Shown: positions 1 through 6,301 of the stretch, piece by piece
Position numbering within the stretch: the stretch's first letter is position 1
How the letters are laid out: each line of letters starts with the position of its first letter
Origin: an uncultured Klebsiella sp.
Lineage (GTDB): Bacteria > Pseudomonadota > Gammaproteobacteria > Enterobacterales > Enterobacteriaceae
Assembly (NCBI GenBank): GCA_902490055.1
Contig: CABUCP010000203.1
Location: 1-6,304 of the forward strand
Direction of reading: 5' to 3'
DNA length: 6,304 nt
The notes under the pieces: model-generated
Seen by the model: the letters and a program-made list of their open reading frames with translations, nothing else
Told to the model about the DNA's origin: nothing
Databases searched by the model: none
Program-made: the position numbers and the translations under genes

Positions 1-1510
1 ATTTCGGATAGTTGCTCCAGTAGTTAACCTGATCGGGCAGCGTCGCCTTCGGCGTATTTGCGCTGAGATAGCTTTGCAGGTCGGCCTGCTTGTCCGAGGG
101 CAGCGTCAGGTAGCCGGTCAGGCTGGTCGACAGCAGACCTAAATCGGTTAACCCCTGGATGTTGGAGTGGCCGCGCAGGGCATTGACGCCGCCGCCTGCC
201 ATGCCCATGTTGCCGAGCAGCAGCTGGATCATCGCCATGGTGCGAATGTTCTGCGCCCCGACGGTATGCTGCGTCCAGCCCAGCGCATACAGGAAGGTGG
301 TCGTCCGGTCCGCGGCGCTGGTCGATGCCAGAACCTCGCAGACTTTGAGGAAGTCTTCTTTCGGCGTACCACAAATGTTTTCGACGACATCCGGCGTATA
401 GCGGGAAACGTGCTGCTTGAGCAGATTCCACACGCAGCGCGGATGGCTTAGCGTCTCATCGCGTTTCGCGTAGCCGTTTTCATCGAACTGGTAGTTCCAG
501 GACGATTTGTCGTACTGGCGTTTTTCGGCATCGTAGCCGCTGAATAGCCCATCTTCGAAGGCAAAATCATCCCGCACCAGCAGGCTGGCGTTGGTGTAAT
601 GCTTAACGTACTCAGCATTGATTTTGTTATTTTCAATCAGGTACAGCAGCACGCCCGACAGGAACGTAATGTCGGTACCGGAACGAATCGGCGCATAGAT
701 ATCGGCCACCGACGCGGTACGCGTAAAGCGCGGGTCGACGACGATAAGCGTGGCATCGTTATTGTTTTTCGCTTCCATCGCCCAGCGGAATCCAACCGGG
801 TGGGCTTCAGCGGCGTTGCCGCCCATCACCATTACGACATTAGCGTTTTTGATATCAACCCAGTGGTTGGTCATCGCACCGCGACCAAATGTTGGAGCAA
901 GACTTGCTACCGTTGGTCCGTGTCAGACGCGCGCCTGGTTGTCTACCGCCAGCATGCCAAGCGAACGCACAAATTTTTGCGTCAGCATGCCGGTCTCATT
1001 ACTCGCCGCGGAGGCGCACAGCATCCCGGTGGAAAGCCAACGGTTTACCGTCACGCCCTGCTCGTTCTTCTCAATAAAGTTGGCGTCACGGTCGGCTTTC
1101 ATCAATTTGGCGATGCGGTTAAAGGCTTCATCCCAGGAGATACGCTGCCATTTATCAGAACCCGGCGCGCGGTATTGCGGATAACGCAGACGGTTTTCGC
1201 TGTGGACATAGTCCAGCAGGCCGGCCCCTTTCGGGCACAGCGCGCCGCGGCTTACCGGATGATCCGGATCCCCTTCGATATGGTAAATTGCTTCTTTCGC
1301 GTTTTTCGCGCCGTCGCCCAGGCTATACATTAATAGCCCGCAGCCCACGGAACAGTATGTGCAGGTGTTGCGGATCTCTTTTGCGCGCAGCAATTTGAAA
1401 TTGCGAGCTTGAGCCAGCGCCATTTTAGGGGCAAAGCCCAGTGCAGCAGCTGTTGTTCCGGCCATACCGCCTGCGCAGATTTTAAAAAACTTTCTGCGGC
1501 TGACGTCCAT
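1..1510 (-). CDS. fdnG: Formate dehydrogenase-N alpha subunit, selenoprotein (N-terminal half; 3' end outside window)
   Basis: This is the catalytic subunit of the membrane-bound respiratory formate dehydrogenase. It oxidises formate in the periplasm at a molybdenum bis-MGD/selenocysteine site and sends electrons through FdnH and FdnI to menaquinone and nitrate reductase. About 503 codons are present, against roughly 1015 in the E. coli protein. A twin-arginine signal (SRRKFF, residues 4-9) is followed by a hydrophobic stretch and a probable ALA-QA cleavage after residue 33. The [4Fe-4S] ligands are C50, C53, C57 and C92, with K94 beside them. An in-frame TGA at 923-925 is residue 196, the known Sec position, and the frame stays open and FdnG-like to position 1. 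MDVSRR, KLLRAKEIRN and NVVMVMGGN match FdnG rather than its aerobic paralogue FdoG, judged from memory of both. I chose the start at 1510 over the in-frame ATG at 1522 because GGAGGA (1515-1520) sits correctly before it. fdnHI should follow beyond the left edge. Confidence 0.96.
883..925 (-). promoter_or_regulatory. Selenocysteine TGA codon with bacterial SECIS hairpin inside fdnG
   Basis: The Sec codon TGA (925-923) is followed at once by a two-part hairpin in the mRNA. The lower stem pairs GACCAA (918-913) with UUGGUC (888-883). The apical stem pairs GG (911-910) with CC (895-894) and AGCA (908-905) with UGCU (899-896). It leaves a single bulged U at 909 and a five-base loop AGUCU (904-900). 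A bulged U and a GUCU-type loop are the features SelB recognises in E. coli fdhF and fdnG. The protein frame continues normally on both sides. Folding was done by hand, not computed. Confidence 0.93.
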
Positions 1511-1514
1511 TGAT

Positions 1515-1520
1515 TCCTCC
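1515..1520 (-). promoter_or_regulatory. Shine-Dalgarno that fixes the fdnG start
   Basis: On the minus strand GGAGGA lies four bases before the ATG at 1510. The alternative in-frame ATG at 1522 abuts this element and would add MEES ahead of a protein that otherwise begins MDVSRR like E. coli FdnG. The site therefore supports 1510 as the start. Confidence 0.8.
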
Positions 1521-1549
1521 ATGCAGGATGTGTGTTCATCGCGCGGAGG

Positions 1550-1555
1550 AAACTA
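1550..1555 (-). promoter_or_regulatory. Possible -10 element of the fdnG promoter
   Basis: TAGTTT on the minus strand matches TATAAT at only three positions, but it lies where a -10 should be for a class II FNR promoter with the box at 1577-1590. The predicted start near 1542 would give a leader of about 32 bases. No convincing -35 is needed at such a promoter. The assignment rests mainly on spacing. Confidence 0.4.
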
Positions 1556-1576
1556 ACAGCAATGACCCTTTTTTTA

Positions 1577-1590
1577 TTGCGTCAAATCAA
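1577..1590 (-). promoter_or_regulatory. FNR binding site, probable activator site for fdnG
   Basis: Read on the minus strand the site is TTGATTTGACGCAA, matching the FNR consensus TTGAT-N4-ATCAA at 8 of 10 positions, with one half-site perfect. Its centre is 73.5 bases upstream of the fdnG ATG. If FNR sits at the usual class II distance of about -41.5, transcription would start near 1542. The weak -10-like TAGTTT at 1555-1550 fits that start. E. coli fdnG is known to need FNR, so both site and placement make sense. Confidence 0.78.
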
Positions 1591-1604
1591 GGTCGTCAAC
1601 GCTC

Positions 1605-1620
1605 GCCCCCTAAAGAGTCA
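1605..1620 (-). promoter_or_regulatory. Weak second NarL-like 7-2-7 repeat
   Basis: The plus strand reads GCCCCCT-AA-AGAGTCA, matching the paired NarL heptamer consensus at about 10 of 14 positions. It lies 33 bases (roughly three helical turns) from the strong NarL site and between it and the FNR box. That phasing would suit a cooperative secondary site, but the match is poor enough to be chance. Confidence 0.35.
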
Positions 1621-1637
1621 GCGGTGACAAGTTTAAC

Positions 1638-1653
1638 TACCTCTAAAGGGCTA
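1638..1653 (-). promoter_or_regulatory. NarL/NarP 7-2-7 binding site, probable nitrate activation site of fdnG
   Basis: The plus strand reads TACCTCT-AA-AGGGCTA, two inverted heptamers separated by two bases. The left heptamer matches TACYYMT fully and the right matches AKRRGTA at six of seven positions. The centre (1645.5) is 62 bases upstream of the FNR box centre, about -103 from the predicted fdnG start. As I recall, that is close to the main upstream NarL site of E. coli fdnG near -105. The palindrome has no inherent direction; I assign it to fdnG from known nitrate induction of that operon. Confidence 0.75.
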
Positions 1654-1691
1654 TATGGTGCGGAAAAGATCGACCGGCGGGAGGCAAAAGG

Positions 1692-1700
1692 TGTTATAAA
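1692..1700 (+). promoter_or_regulatory. Possible extended -10 promoter for yddG
   Basis: TGTTATAAA contains a TGn extension directly before TATAAA, five of six to the -10 consensus. Transcription would start near 1707, leaving a leader of about 28 bases before the yddG ATG. There is no good -35 at 17 bases upstream (GACCGG), which an extended -10 can tolerate. No TyrR-like box was visible nearby. Confidence 0.42.
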
Positions 1701-1734
1701 TTCTGGCTGCGTTTGAGTCACTATCAGGTTTAAC

Positions 1735-2613
1735 ATGGACAAAAAAAGAGCGACGTCGATTGGCTTCGCCGCCATTATCTTATGGAGCACGATGGTCGGT
1801 TTGATTCGCGGCGTCAGCGAAGGGCTTGGTCCCGTAGGCGGCGCGGCGATGATCTACAGCCTCAGCGGCCTGCTGCTTATTTTTACCGTCGGCTTCCCCA
1901 ACCTGCGCCAGATCCCCCGTCGCTATCTGCTGGCCGGTAGCGTGTTGTTCGTCAGCTATGAAATCTGCCTCGCGCTCTCGCTGGGCTTCGCCGCCACCCG
2001 CCAGCAGGCCATTGAAGTGGGGATGGTCAATTACCTGTGGCCCAGCCTGACGATATTCTTCGCCATCCTCTTTAACGGCCAGAAAAGCAGTTGGTTGGTG
2101 ATCCCAGGGTTATTGTTGGCATTGTTCGGCGTCATCTGGGTACTCGGCGGCGAGCACGGTCTAAACCTCGACGAAATCATCAATAACGTGGTATCCAGCC
2201 CGCTGAGCTATATTCTGGCATTTGTCGGCGCCTTTATCTGGGCGGCCTACTGCACGGTTACCGCCAGGTATGCCAAAGGCAAAAATGGGATTACCCTATT
2301 TGTCTTATTAACGGCGCTAACCCTGTGGCTGAAATTTATCGCCAGCGACCAGCCGCCGATGCTGTTTAGCTGGCCGGTGACGATTAAACTGATAACGGTC
2401 TCCGTGGCGTTGGGTCTGGCTTACGCCGCATGGAACGTCGGGATCTTACACGGCAACGTCAGCCTGCTGGCGGCGGCATCTTATTTTACGCCGGTGCTCT
2501 CTTCCGCGCTGGCGGCGTTACTGCTGAACGCCGCGCTATCATGGTCATTCTGGCAGGGCGCCGGGATGGTCTGTCTCGGCTCCCTGCTCTGCTGGTATGC
2601 CACGCGTCGCTAA
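1735..2613 (+). CDS. yddG: Aromatic amino acid exporter YddG (DMT/EamA family)
   Basis: This is an inner-membrane drug/metabolite transporter of 292 residues, the usual length. E. coli YddG exports phenylalanine, tyrosine and tryptophan, and the Salmonella homologue has been linked to methyl viologen efflux. The protein is almost wholly hydrophobic and fits ten membrane helices as two EamA repeats, roughly residues 5-130 and 150-290. Stretches such as WSTMVGLIRGVSEGLGPVGG, AIEVGMVNYLWPSLTI, AYAAWNVGILHGNV and SYFTPVLSSALAA agree closely with E. coli YddG as I recall it. The ATG at 1735 aligns with the E. coli start; its Shine-Dalgarno is weak (AGG at 1726-1728). It is divergent from fdnG, as in E. 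coli. Its TAA overlaps the benD stop on the other strand, where E. coli has different genes. A direct role in benzoate metabolism is not shown. Confidence 0.94.
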   Translation: MDKKRATSIGFAAIILWSTMVGLIRGVSEGLGPVGGAAMIYSLSGLLLIFTVGFPNLRQIPRRYLLAGSVLFVSYEICLALSLGFAATRQQAIEVGMVNYLWPSLTIFFAILFNGQKSSWLVIPGLLLALFGVIWVLGGEHGLNLDEIINNVVSSPLSYILAFVGAFIWAAYCTVTARYAKGKNGITLFVLLTALTLWLKFIASDQPPMLFSWPVTIKLITVSVALGLAYAAWNVGILHGNVSLLAAASYFTPVLSSALAALLLNAALSWSFWQGAGMVCLGSLLCWYATRR

Positions 2614-3383
2614 CCGAGGTCGCCGCCCGCCACCGGCAGCGTCACGCCGGTGATATAGCTGGCCTCATCGCTGGCGAGAAACAGGATTGCATTCGCCTGT
2701 TCCGCCAGCGTACCGTAACGATGCAGCAGGCTGCTTTCCACCGTCTGATCGACAACCTGCTGATACCACGCTTTTTCCTGTTCGTCTGGCTGTTCCGCGT
2801 TACGCGGCGTCAGGCGCGGCGGCGCTTCCGTCCCGCCCGGGGCCACCGCATTAATTCGAATACCGCTGCCGCTGTACTCCATGGCAATCGAACGGGTTAG
2901 CGCGTTGACGCCGCCTTTAGCCGCCGAGTAAGGCACCCGGTTTACCCCTGCCGTGGCCACCGATGAGATATTGACGATGCTGCCTTTTCCCTGACTTAAC
3001 ATCCAGGGGAGCACCGCGCGGCAACCCCACAACGTGGGGAAAAGCGAACGGCGGATCTCCTTCTCAATTTGCTGCGGCTGATACTCAGCGAACGGCCGCG
3101 CCCAGATGGTACCCCCGACGTTATTGATCAGCACATCGATGCGGCCAAAGTGAGCGATCCCGGCAGCGAACGCCTGCTCGGTGCTTTCCCACTCTTCCAG
3201 GTCCGCCTCCAGCGCCAGCACCTTGCTTCCGGTCTGCGCCAGCGCGGCGGCCAGCTCGTGCACATACGTTGAACGGTCAATTAATAACAGGGCCGCGCCT
3301 TCACCTGCCGCTTGCTCCGCGGTCTGACGGCCAATGCCCTGCGCTGCGCCGGTAATCGCGACGACTTTATCGGTAAATCGCAT
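2610..3383 (-). CDS. benD: cis-1,2-dihydroxycyclohexa-3,5-diene-1-carboxylate dehydrogenase (benzoate diol dehydrogenase)
   Basis: This cytosolic short-chain dehydrogenase/reductase of 257 residues oxidises benzoate cis-diol with NAD+, releasing CO2 to give catechol. The sequence shows the NAD-binding glycine motif TGAAQGIG (11-18), NNVG (87-90), the catalytic serine region NISS (Ser140 or Ser141), and Tyr152 and Lys156 in PYSAAKGG. APGGTE near 191-196 and the C-terminal YITGVTLPVAGG are also typical of the family. SDRs are hard to assign by motif alone; the benzoate-diol call relies on its position as last gene of benABC-D and its near-standard length (about 260). The start at 3383 has AAGGAG five bases upstream, fused to the benC stop. 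It ends in TAG overlapping the yddG stop. A toluate-diol (XylL-type) activity is possible. Confidence 0.93.
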   Translation of the reverse strand: MRFTDKVVAITGAAQGIGRQTAEQAAGEGAALLLIDRSTYVHELAAALAQTGSKVLALEADLEEWESTEQAFAAGIAHFGRIDVLINNVGGTIWARPFAEYQPQQIEKEIRRSLFPTLWGCRAVLPWMLSQGKGSIVNISSVATAGVNRVPYSAAKGGVNALTRSIAMEYSGSGIRINAVAPGGTEAPPRLTPRNAEQPDEQEKAWYQQVVDQTVESSLLHRYGTLAEQANAILFLASDEASYITGVTLPVAGGDLG

Positions 3384-3395
3384 CGTGTCTCCTTA
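3384..3395 (-). promoter_or_regulatory. benC stop fused to benD Shine-Dalgarno
   Basis: On the minus strand TAAGGAGACACG precedes the benD ATG. The TAA ends benC and its two A bases start the AAGGAG ribosome binding site, with five bases to the start codon. A ribosome ending benC therefore stands on the benD initiation site, which favours coupled translation. Confidence 0.8.
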
Positions 3396-4409
3396 TGCCG
3401 CCGCGCTCTGGCTGGCGATAAATTTTTCATACCAGAAACCTGCCGGAGAAATCCCTCTTTCGCGCAGCGCCGTGGCGACCGCGTTCACCATCGGCGGCGG
3501 CCCGCAAAGATAGATATCGACGTCGCCGTTATTCAGCATCGCTTCATCAAGATGTTCGGTCACAAAACCGCGCTGCGGGCAGGTACTGTTTTCATCCGCC
3601 ACTACCGGGAGCCAGCGATACCCTGCCAGTTGCTGATTAAACGCCTCCAGCGCGTCGGTTTTTACCAGATCACAGTCGCGAGTGACGCCATACAGCAGCG
3701 TCACCGGGCGCTGACTGCCCTGCGTTTGCAGGGTCTGTAACATTGATAACAGCGGCGCCAGGCCGGTGCCCCCCGCCAGCATCAGCAGAGGACGTTCGCC
3801 GCTGCGCAAATAGAAACTTCCCATTGGCCCGCTGAGGGTCAGGCGATCGCCGGGCTGCGCCTGCTGGGTCAACCACTGACTCATCATCCCACCTGGCACG
3901 TTGCGGATAAGAAATCGGCCCTCCAGCGTTCCTGACGGCGAGCTAAATGAATAGGCGCGAACGTGCGGCGTGTTCGGTACCTGAATATTGATGTATTGCC
4001 CCGGCAGGAAGGCCAGCGGTTCATCCAGCGCGACGACCAGTTCAATGGCGGTGTCCGACAGTAAATTAACCTGCTGGACCTCTGCCCCGATGTTCGCCAG
4101 CGCGGTTTTACACTGGGCGGCAGCTACCGGTACATCGATAACGCAATCGCTGGTCGGCACCATTTGGCAGGTCAGAACCTGGCGCGCCTGCGCTTCATCA
4201 TCGCTTAGCGCTTCTTCAAGATAATCCTCGCCCATGCCGTATTCACCGCTGGCGCAGTGGCATTTACAGGTCCCGCAAACGCCGTCAGAGCAGTCCATCG
4301 GAAGATTCACCTTCTGGCGATAGGCGGCATCCAGTACCTTCTCCCCGGCATTACATTGAATAAAGCGGGTAATGCCGTCCTCAAAATTGAGAGCAATATT
4401 AAAGGTCAT
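3393..4409 (-). CDS. benC: Benzoate 1,2-dioxygenase electron transfer component (ferredoxin-NADH reductase)
   Basis: This 338-residue flavin-iron-sulfur reductase takes electrons from NADH through FAD and a [2Fe-2S] centre to the BenAB oxygenase. The N-terminal plant-type ferredoxin domain (about 1-95) has ligands C40, C45, C48 and C81. The FAD domain (about 105-200) shows RAYS at 151-154 and GGMMSQWL at 173-180. The NAD domain (about 205-335) has GGTGLAP at 213-219, CGPPPM at 302-307 and the C-terminal YEKF at 327-330. This ferredoxin-first order is that of BenC, XylZ and AntC. It starts nine bases after benB ends, with AAGAGG at 4415-4420 running out of the benB stop codon. All key residues are present and the length is normal. 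Confidence 0.95.
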   Translation of the reverse strand: MTFNIALNFEDGITRFIQCNAGEKVLDAAYRQKVNLPMDCSDGVCGTCKCHCASGEYGMGEDYLEEALSDDEAQARQVLTCQMVPTSDCVIDVPVAAAQCKTALANIGAEVQQVNLLSDTAIELVVALDEPLAFLPGQYINIQVPNTPHVRAYSFSSPSGTLEGRFLIRNVPGGMMSQWLTQQAQPGDRLTLSGPMGSFYLRSGERPLLMLAGGTGLAPLLSMLQTLQTQGSQRPVTLLYGVTRDCDLVKTDALEAFNQQLAGYRWLPVVADENSTCPQRGFVTEHLDEAMLNNGDVDIYLCGPPPMVNAVATALRERGISPAGFWYEKFIASQSAAA

Positions 4410-4421
4410 AAGCGCCTCTTA
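4410..4421 (-). promoter_or_regulatory. benB stop fused to benC Shine-Dalgarno
   Basis: On the minus strand TAAGAGGCGCTT precedes the benC ATG. The benB TAA runs straight into AAGAGG, a moderate ribosome binding site five bases from the start. The design copies the benC/benD junction but with a weaker match, so benC may depend more on coupling from benB. Confidence 0.75.
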
Positions 4422-4904
4422 AATATGGTAAACGTCGATCACCTGACGGATGTAGTCGTTATTCAGACGCACGGTTTTGCGGATTATCTGCACGCGACCG
4501 TCTTGTTCTGTCAGCGTGCAGCAGGTGGATCCGAAATAGGCATCCGTATGCTGATAGCGATGACTCCAGGTGACCCAGTTGTAGCGCACCGCCAGCCCTT
4601 CATCGCTGTCGCCCATCAGCTCAACATTGCTGATGATGTGCGTGGTGCGCGGCTCCGGGGTACTGGCGCCGGAACGTTCGGTTTTAATGCGATAGACGCG
4701 ATCTTCCAGCCCCTCGCGGTTGGGGTAGTAGATAAGCGAAATCTCTTTTTGCGGATCGCTGGTCAGCCGATCGTCATCGCCCCACGCTGGCATCCAGTAG
4801 ACCACCTGCGGGCTATAACAGCTCAGCCACTCGTCCCACTGACGGTCGTCGAGCAGGCGGGCTTCGTAATAGAGAAACTGGCGAACTTGTTCGAGGTTAA
4901 GCAT
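4419..4904 (-). CDS. benB: Benzoate 1,2-dioxygenase small (beta) subunit
   Basis: This 161-residue protein is the structural beta subunit of the hexameric ring-hydroxylating dioxygenase and carries no cofactor. The family signature is visible: an N-terminal EARLLDDRQWDEWL helix, then YWMP, EISLIYY and RTTHIISNV, followed by the beta-rich half of an SnoaL/NTF2-like fold ending with RKTVRLNNDYI. The ATG at 4904 shares its A with the benA TGA, and GGAGGT at 4911-4916 within the benA end serves as Shine-Dalgarno, so equal production of the two subunits by translational coupling is likely. It resembles BenB, XylY and AntB types; benzoate is favoured because a diol dehydrogenase gene follows. It is slightly shorter than some described BenB proteins but shows no sign of truncation. 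Confidence 0.94.
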   Translation of the reverse strand: MLNLEQVRQFLYYEARLLDDRQWDEWLSCYSPQVVYWMPAWGDDDRLTSDPQKEISLIYYPNREGLEDRVYRIKTERSGASTPEPRTTHIISNVELMGDSDEGLAVRYNWVTWSHRYQHTDAYFGSTCCTLTEQDGRVQIIRKTVRLNNDYIRQVIDVYHI

Positions 4905-6286
4905 CAGGCCACCTCCACGCGCTGGGTAATCGACTGGTCGTAACGCTGCTGTTCTTGTTCCAGCGCCGCCAGCATCACCGTTTGCCAGTGGTGGTGGTGA
5001 GCGATATACAGCGCTTCATCTTCGGATTTCACCCCGCTTAATCGCGGCGTAAAGCCGGCGTGTTTGGCGTGCTCATCCGGGCCATCCACCCAGTGCAGCG
5101 CCCCGCGGCTCAAATCGCTCCACGCCAGGTTTTCGCCAAGGTAGCCGCGCTGACAGGCGCTGAACTCCTCGAGGTCATCCGGCGTCCCCATCCCGCTGAC
5201 GTTAAAGAAATCCTCATACTGGCGGATGCGCAGCGCCCGCGCCTGGTCAGATTCCCCTTTCGGCGCAAAGCACCAGATGGTGACTTCGGTTTTATCGACC
5301 GCCAGCGGGCGAATCACCCGGATCTGGGTGGAGAATTGATCCATCAGATAAACGTTGGGATAAAGACAGAGGTTACGGGTTTCGTTCACCATTTGGTCGG
5401 CGCGCAGTTCGCCAAACTCCGCCTGCAGGCGCTCGCGGTGGGCGTAGACCGGGCGGACTTCCGGGTTCAGCGCGCGGGTCCACAGCAGCATATGACCATT
5501 ATCAAAACCGTAACCGCCGCCAATGCTTTTTGACCAGCCGTTGGCATCAACCGAGTGCGTTCCTTCGGCTTCATAATTACGGCGCGACATGGTCGAGGCG
5601 TAGTTCCAGTGCACGACGCTAACGTGATAGCCATCGGCGCCGTTTTCGGCGCCCAGTTTCCAGTTGCCTTCGTAAACGTAGCTCGACGAGCCCTTCAGCA
5701 CTTCCAGCCCTTCTGCCGCCTGGTCGACGATCAGATCGATAATTTTACCGGTTTCGCCGAGATACTCCTCCAGCGGCTGCACATCCGCGTTGAGGCTACC
5801 GAACAAGAAGCCGCGGTATGACTGAAAACGCGGCAGCTTTTGCAGGTCATGGGAGCCTTCATGCTTAAAGGTTTCTGGATACCCGCCGGTGCTTTCGTCT
5901 TTGGCTTTTAATAATTTGCCATTATTACTAAACGTCCAGCCGTGGAACGGACAGGTGAACGAATTTTTATTACCCGTTTTCCGGCGGCATAACATCGCGC
6001 CGCGGTGAGCGCAGCTATTAATTAGCGCATGCAGTTCATTCTTTTTATCGCGGGTGATAATAACCGGCTGCCGTCCTAACGTCAGGGTATAATAATCTCC
6101 CGGCTCGGCGATCTGGCTTTCATGAGCGAGAAACACCCAATTACCTTCGAAGATATGCTTCATTTCAAAATCAAATAACTGCTGGTCGGTAAATATAGAG
6201 CGATGACAACGGTAGATATGATTTTCGCGGTCAACAATTAAGGCGTTGTTGATTTTGTCTTTTAGCGCTGAGAGCGTTTTTTGCAT
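4904..6286 (-). CDS. benA: Benzoate 1,2-dioxygenase large (alpha) subunit
   Basis: This 460-residue catalytic subunit adds both atoms of O2 to benzoate to form 1,2-dihydroxycyclohexa-3,5-diene-1-carboxylate. The Rieske [2Fe-2S] ligands are C92 and H94 (CAHRG) and C112 and H115 (CPFHGW). The mononuclear iron site in the C-terminal domain has H221 and H226, with bridging D218 in ENGADGYHVSVVHW, and the distal acid ligand is probably D370 or D371 in GTPDDLEEF. Length matches BenA/XylX (about 455-460). The ATG at 6286 is preceded by AGGAGGAG (6294-6301) at seven bases. Related families are toluate (XylX), 2-halobenzoate and anthranilate (AntA) dioxygenases; the adjacent benD argues against anthranilate, whose product needs no dehydrogenase. 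The first ~135 codons are clearly AT-richer than the rest. The promoter lies beyond the right edge. Confidence 0.95.
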   Translation of the reverse strand: MQKTLSALKDKINNALIVDRENHIYRCHRSIFTDQQLFDFEMKHIFEGNWVFLAHESQIAEPGDYYTLTLGRQPVIITRDKKNELHALINSCAHRGAMLCRRKTGNKNSFTCPFHGWTFSNNGKLLKAKDESTGGYPETFKHEGSHDLQKLPRFQSYRGFLFGSLNADVQPLEEYLGETGKIIDLIVDQAAEGLEVLKGSSSYVYEGNWKLGAENGADGYHVSVVHWNYASTMSRRNYEAEGTHSVDANGWSKSIGGGYGFDNGHMLLWTRALNPEVRPVYAHRERLQAEFGELRADQMVNETRNLCLYPNVYLMDQFSTQIRVIRPLAVDKTEVTIWCFAPKGESDQARALRIRQYEDFFNVSGMGTPDDLEEFSACQRGYLGENLAWSDLSRGALHWVDGPDEHAKHAGFTPRLSGVKSEDEALYIAHHHHWQTVMLAALEQEQQRYDQSITQRVEVA

Positions 6287-6293
6287 GAGTCAG

Positions 6294-6301
6294 CTCCTCC
6301 T
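6294..6301 (-). promoter_or_regulatory. Strong Shine-Dalgarno of benA
   Basis: AGGAGGAG on the minus strand lies seven bases before the benA ATG at 6286. It supports this start. Only 18 bases upstream of benA are in the window, so no promoter or regulator site can be judged. Confidence 0.8.

Noticed and set aside
599..1333. A 244-codon open frame on the plus strand opposite fdnG
   Set aside because: It is antisense to clearly conserved fdnG sequence, including the Sec region, shows no recognisable domain, and is rich in Arg, His and Val as expected for a shadow frame in GC-rich DNA.
923..1522. A stand-alone ~199-residue protein ending at the TGA
   Set aside because: The TGA is a selenocysteine codon followed by a SECIS hairpin, and homology continues past it; the start is also better placed at 1510 than 1522.
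1330..1539. A 69-codon minus-strand frame starting at 1539, ahead of fdnG
   Set aside because: It overlaps the start of fdnG in another frame, has no ribosome binding site I can see, and would begin only a few bases after the predicted transcript start.
1566..1576. T-tract CCCTTTTTTTA in the intergenic region as a terminator
   Set aside because: No stem precedes it on the plus strand. It lies between the FNR box and predicted -10 of fdnG, so it is more likely promoter sequence.
2631..2652. Inverted repeat CACCGGC / GCCGGTG with an eight-base loop just after yddG, as a terminator
   Set aside because: The seven-pair GC stem is real, but no T-tract follows on either strand and it lies inside benD codons for the conserved C-terminal VTLPVAGG. 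It may slow polymerase but is not supported as an intrinsic terminator.
4257..4943. A 228-codon open frame on the plus strand opposite benB and benC
   Set aside because: It lies antisense across two well-supported genes and their junction, and its translation resembles no family I recognise.
4904..6286. Anthranilate dioxygenase (antAB) as the identity of the oxygenase
   Set aside because: The folds are alike, but the fourth gene is a diol dehydrogenase, needed for benzoate or toluate and not for anthranilate, whose diol breaks down spontaneously to catechol.
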